Assembly: GCA_002359185.1 (NCBI GenBank)
Contig: DEML01000068.1
Span: forward strand, 243,192 to 307,191
Source: Planctomycetaceae bacterium UBA2671
GTDB taxonomy: Bacteria; Planctomycetota; Planctomycetia; Planctomycetales; Planctomycetaceae
Direction of reading: 5' to 3'
DNA: 64,000 nucleotides
Translations under genes and position numbers: made by a program
Part shown: positions 63,541 to 64,000 of the stretch, in pieces
How positions within the stretch are numbered: the first letter of the stretch is position 1
Layout: each line of letters opens with the position of its first letter
Notes under the pieces: model-generated
Seen by the model: only the letters and a program-made list of their open reading frames with translations
Databases searched by the model: none
Told to the model about the DNA's origin: nothing

Positions 63541-63684
63541 CTAACAAAACCGGGCACCTGCATCATCAAATATCACATCAACAGCAATCAATATCTCACG
63601 ATTAAACATCTTAATCAATTCCTCTACCAAACGCACCTTATCAGAGTCGGCCTCGAGATAAACAGAAAATCGGAAGTTATTCAC
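63541..63684 (-). CDS. Possible small gene or gene remnant (47 codons)
   Basis: GTG 63684 to TAG 63541. The sequence has well-mixed amino acids with alternating hydrophobic and charged residues (LEADSDKVRLVEELIKMFNR), which noncoding repeats rarely give. No ribosome site is obvious and no family is recognised. Probably a remnant of a longer gene or a short protein. Confidence 0.25.
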   Translation of the reverse strand: MNNFRFSVYLEADSDKVRLVEELIKMFNREILIAVDVIFDDAGARFC

Positions 63685-63878
63685 AATCGCGACAAAATTG
63701 CATAGCCTCAATTCTATGGAAAAAGAGCGGATTCTCTTGACGTACCAACATCAAATAACCCCTTGAACCTGTGAAAAATCCACAAATCCAAGGGGTTGAT
63801 ATTCCCCAGCCAATCATTTCAATAAACACATAATCACATCCGTGCTTATCAGTGTTCATCCATGGCTCAGCTGAATTC

Positions 63879-63904
63879 CTATCGGCTGTAGCCGATAGTT
63901 TTTT
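63879..63904 (+). terminator. Terminator-like palindrome with T-run
   Basis: ctatcggctgtagccgatag (63879-63898) forms a stem of up to 9 bp and is followed by TTTTTT. There is no plus-strand gene directly upstream in this window, so it may be a repeat element instead. Confidence 0.4.
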
Positions 63905-64000
63905 GGCCGTGAGCTTCGGACTGAAGTCTTTTCGCTCACATGCCAGGTTTTTATTGTCCTTGGACAAATTTGAACCCACGAAAAAAGAACCTAAAAATTT

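Larger units (their letters stand above)
63420..64000. other. Right-end repeat-rich, mostly noncoding region
   Basis: No gene I would support firmly. 63472-63500 is a 29-base exact copy of a string at 18017-18045. A 47-codon minus-strand frame (63541-63684, GTG start) reads as ordinary protein (VNNFRFSVYLEADSDKVRLV at its start). About 63830-63870 resembles the cacggatggacacggat repeat. A 20-bp palindrome at 63879-63898 (ctatcggctgtagccgatag) is followed by TTTTTT on the plus strand and could be a terminator. Confidence 0.6.

Noticed and set aside
63677..63979. 100-codon minus-strand frame at the right end
   Set aside because: Contains the peptide EPWMNTDKHG, which is a typical translation of the cacggatggacacgg-type intergenic repeat, and overlaps a palindrome.

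Overview
The window reads as a chromosomal segment of a planctomycete (Planctomycetota, probably Planctomycetales). This rests on family content: a DUF1559 prepilin-like protein, a giant repeat protein with a LEPR-XLL-type N-terminal motif, a DUF1080 protein, very large envelope proteins, an orphan formylmethanofuran-dehydrogenase subunit B homologue, heptose biosynthesis genes and a TPR-sulfotransferase. Base composition is moderate, gaps between genes are short, and many gaps hold hairpin repeats. I see no rRNA, tRNA, CRISPR array, transposase or prophage.

Layout. 1-8235 (minus): the 5' part of a giant beta-strand-repeat surface protein that runs off the left edge. 8568-12015 (plus): two secreted proteins of unknown role and a diadenylate cyclase. 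12154-17708: hypoxanthine phosphoribosyltransferase, an FHA-GAF histidine kinase, KDPG aldolase, purine nucleoside phosphorylase, a HIT protein and a TIM-barrel isomerase-like protein. 18212-25096: a large secreted glycosidase-like protein, a DUF1080 protein, a zinc-ribbon membrane protein, an aldose epimerase-like protein, LarB and NAD(P)HX dehydratase. 25311-29210: a zinc-ribbon/propeller membrane protein, convergent with the FhcB-like protein. 29397-31960: hldE-waaF.

33029-43341 is the most interesting part. Going left to right, it holds a TPR-sulfotransferase, a 1378-residue TPR / GT-B glycosyltransferase / GT-A glycosyltransferase / sulfotransferase / methyltransferase fusion, a TylF-type O-methyltransferase, then fliD and fliS. 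The TPR plus GT-B part resembles FlmG, the flagellin glycosyltransferase of Caulobacter. I propose that these genes build a sulfated and methylated glycan on flagellar protein; this is inference from domains and neighbourhood.

43374-52584: a Dabb protein, cysS, trxB, an M24 peptidase, an AONS-family (bioF-like) enzyme, a DUF1559 protein, a haloalkane-dehalogenase/OleB-like hydrolase and a rhomboid protease. 52685-62323 (minus): two adjacent giant membrane-anchored extracytoplasmic proteins (about 1144 and 2041 residues) that I cannot assign to a family. 62631-63419: an inositol-monophosphatase-family protein. The right end is repeat-rich and largely noncoding.
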